Shown here in pieces: positions 6,092-6,161 of a stretch of 6,161 nucleotides of DNA. Origin of the DNA: an uncultured Clostridia bacterium (GTDB taxonomy: Bacteria; Bacillota; Clostridia; Oscillospirales; Oscillospiraceae); contig CAMEIK010000071.1 of assembly GCA_945918315.1 (NCBI GenBank), positions 1-6,161 on the forward strand, in the 5' to 3' direction. The position numbers and the translations under genes were made by a program. Under the pieces are notes generated by a model. The model made no database searches. It was given only the letters and a program-made list of their open reading frames with translations, and was not told where the DNA came from. Every line of letters starts with the position of its first letter. Position 1 is the first letter of the stretch.

Positions 6092-6130
6092 TTTTTAAGC
6101 GCCCCCGGCACAGCCGGGGGCGCTAAAAAT
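6091..6130 (+). terminator. Strong GC-rich stem-loop after the operon, terminator-like but without a trailing T-run
   Basis: A perfect 12-base stem, AGCGCCCCCGGC (6098-6109) and GCCGGGGGCGCT (6113-6124), closes on the three-base loop ACA. With one bulged A (6097), TTTTT and AAAAA plus one A-T pair extend the stem to 18 pairs, reaching the last base of the GH1 stop codon. Its place fits a transcription end or a 3' RNA stabiliser. However, Ts precede and As follow the stem on both strands, opposite to an intrinsic terminator. The remaining 31 bases to the window end show nothing recognisable. Confidence 0.5.
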
Positions 6131-6161
6131 GTCTTATGGGCTACGCGGCAGCGGGGAAAAC

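Noticed and set aside
1..6161. CRISPR array, tRNA, rRNA, transposase or attachment site
   Set aside because: No regularly spaced direct repeats beyond the three short copies at 2081-2139, no cloverleaf-like sequence, and no transposase or integrase motifs in any convincing frame.

Overview
The window carries most of a cellobiose / β-glucoside utilisation locus. The organism is probably a GC-rich anaerobic Firmicute of the Oscillospiraceae/Ruminococcaceae kind. The signs are strong AGGAGG-type ribosome sites, GC-rich coding DNA next to a visibly AT-rich control region, a lipoprotein-type sugar-binding protein, and a GH94 cellobiose phosphorylase that resembles clostridial ones. The taxonomic placement is inference, not something the sequence proves.

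Layout. On the minus strand, transcription runs leftward from about position 1986. A LacI-family repressor gene (939-1940) comes first. After a 49-base gap comes the first 296 codons of an ABC-transporter sugar-binding lipoprotein (1-889), which runs off the left edge; its permease genes are presumably beyond it. On the plus strand, transcription runs rightward from about position 2212. A GH94 cellobiose phosphorylase (2259-4676) overlaps a GH1 β-glucosidase (4673-6091) by four bases (ATGA), so the two are translationally coupled. A very strong GC-rich stem-loop follows the GH1 stop codon directly. The 318-base AT-rich stretch 1941-2258 between the divergent units holds a promoter candidate for each side, a 20-bp inverted repeat just after the predicted lacI start point, a looser related site in the GH94 leader, a 16-bp imperfect palindrome and a three-fold TTCCG-A-rich repeat.

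Proposed joint function (inference). The ABC transporter captures cellobiose or short cello-oligosaccharides. In the cytoplasm the phosphorylase splits cellobiose with phosphate into glucose 1-phosphate and glucose, saving ATP. The GH1 enzyme hydrolyses β-glucosides, probably including cello-oligosaccharides or aryl-β-glucosides. The LacI-type protein senses a sugar and represses both arms. All the protein families are well known. The less explained parts are the repeats in the control region and the unusual base arrangement around the terminal hairpin. I see no CRISPR array, tRNA, rRNA, insertion sequence or clearly novel gene system here.
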